A DNA stretch of 14,444 nt, taken from contig CAJOQW010000072.1 of NCBI GenBank assembly GCA_905236955.1, forward strand, positions 1 through 14,444, written 5' to 3'. The DNA comes from an uncultured Bacteroidales bacterium. Lineage in GTDB: Bacteria; Bacteroidota; Bacteroidia; Bacteroidales; UBA932. The notes under the pieces are model-generated. The model saw only the letters and a program-made list of their open reading frames with translations. It did not search any database and had not been told where the DNA came from. Shown piece by piece: positions 14,018 through 14,444 of this stretch. Each line of letters starts with the position of its first letter. Position 1 is the first letter of the stretch. The translations under genes and the position numbers were made by a program.

Positions 14018-14444
14018 GTTTCTCCAAGTTTTCGATAAAGGATTACAACACGATCAAGAAGGAGTGGCTCTCCCTTGCGGAACTTGCCAGGCGGCGCTGC
14101 CGTACCCCTGAGGAGTTCGAGGTAGTGCAGAAGGCATATGAATTCGCGAACCGTGCTCACAGGCATGTGCGCCGCAGGTCCGGGGAACCGTACATCATCC
14201 ACCCCATACATGTGGCCAAGATAGTTGTATCGGACATTGGTCTCGGCTATAAGAGCATATCCGCCGCCCTCCTGCACGATGTCGTAGAGGATACAACGTT
14301 CACGACCAACGACCTCCGCGCCCTGTTCGGGGACAAGATAGCCTCGCTTGTGGAAGGGCTCACGAAGATCAAGACGGTACTCGACAACGAAGACCGCAAG
14401 GGCGGGGCCGGCAACATCGAGAGCATTCAGGCCGAGAACCTTAA
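14014..14444 (+). CDS. Bifunctional (p)ppGpp synthetase/hydrolase (SpoT/Rel), N-terminal part, 3' cut by window
   Basis: The first 143 residues of a RelA/SpoT-family enzyme are present; the frame is open to the last base. It controls the stringent response by making and breaking (p)ppGpp. The N-terminal hydrolase HD domain is visible: FANRAHRHVRRRSGEPYIIHPIHVA (44-68, with the first metal-ligand histidine at 63), HDVVEDT (88-94, supplying the HD pair and the catalytic Glu-Asp), and the following LFGDKIASLVEGLTKI (104-119), as in active hydrolases. The synthetase, TGS and ACT domains would lie beyond the window. The ATG overlaps the stop of the BrkB gene (ATGA), and there is no promoter box of its own, so it probably depends on the ligA transcript unless an internal promoter is hidden within brkB. 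Confidence 0.92.
   Translation, partial: MSFSKFSIKDYNTIKKEWLSLAELARRRCRTPEEFEVVQKAYEFANRAHRHVRRRSGEPYIIHPIHVAKIVVSDIGLGYKSISAALLHDVVEDTTFTTNDLRALFGDKIASLVEGLTKIKTVLDNEDRKGGAGNIESIQAENL

Overview
The window looks like chromosomal housekeeping DNA from a member of the Bacteroidota, most likely Bacteroidales with moderately high GC. The support is: promoter boxes of the TAnnTTTG type (the Bacteroidota -7 element) in all three divergent gaps; no consistent Shine-Dalgarno sites; a TamL-type lipoprotein Omp85 barrel; a phosphofructokinase with pyrophosphate-type active-site residues; and a cysteate synthase-like enzyme, which in this phylum goes with sulfonolipid producers such as Alistipes relatives. 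Family and genus cannot be fixed from the sequence alone. I see no mobile element, phage gene, CRISPR array, tRNA or rRNA.

Layout. (1) Bases 1-636 hold the 3' part of a fold-type II PLP enzyme, probably cysteate synthase. (2) Bases 633-1789, minus strand, hold two translationally coupled small exported proteins, probably outer-membrane beta-barrels of unknown family. (3) Bases 1886-4314, plus strand, hold a GNAT-fold protein followed with a stop/start overlap by the AAA+ recombination factor RarA. (4) Bases 4318-7303, minus strand, hold tamL (Omp85) and then pyridoxal kinase. (5) Bases 7346-9345, plus strand, hold a TrmH/SpoU RNA methyltransferase overlapping a compact cytoplasmic GH13 glycosidase. 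(6) Bases 9320-10919, minus strand, hold PPi-type phosphofructokinase and a YegP-like DUF1508 protein. (7) Bases 11030-14444, plus strand, hold ligA, a YihY/BrkB membrane protein, and the first 143 codons of a SpoT/Rel (p)ppGpp enzyme cut by the window edge.

The DNA is extremely compact. No gene-free stretch exceeds about 110 bases. The only real intergenic regions are three divergent gaps (1790-1885, 7304-7345, 10920-11029), and each carries a promoter box for both directions. Plus- and minus-strand blocks alternate, and each converging pair touches or overlaps: a shared CTAG at 633-636, a 3-base gap at 4315-4317, and a 26-base overlap at 9320-9345. That leaves no room for an ordinary intrinsic terminator between converging genes. 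Four gene pairs share an ATGA stop/start overlap, and several promoter boxes lie so close to their start codons that the mRNAs would be nearly leaderless.

I found no clear undescribed multi-gene system. The best leads are the mirror-image promoter between tamL and trmH, the cluster of near-leaderless starts, the altered first helix-hairpin-helix of LigA, the minimal domain B of the GH13 enzyme, and the uncharacterised barrel pair and double-GNAT protein.
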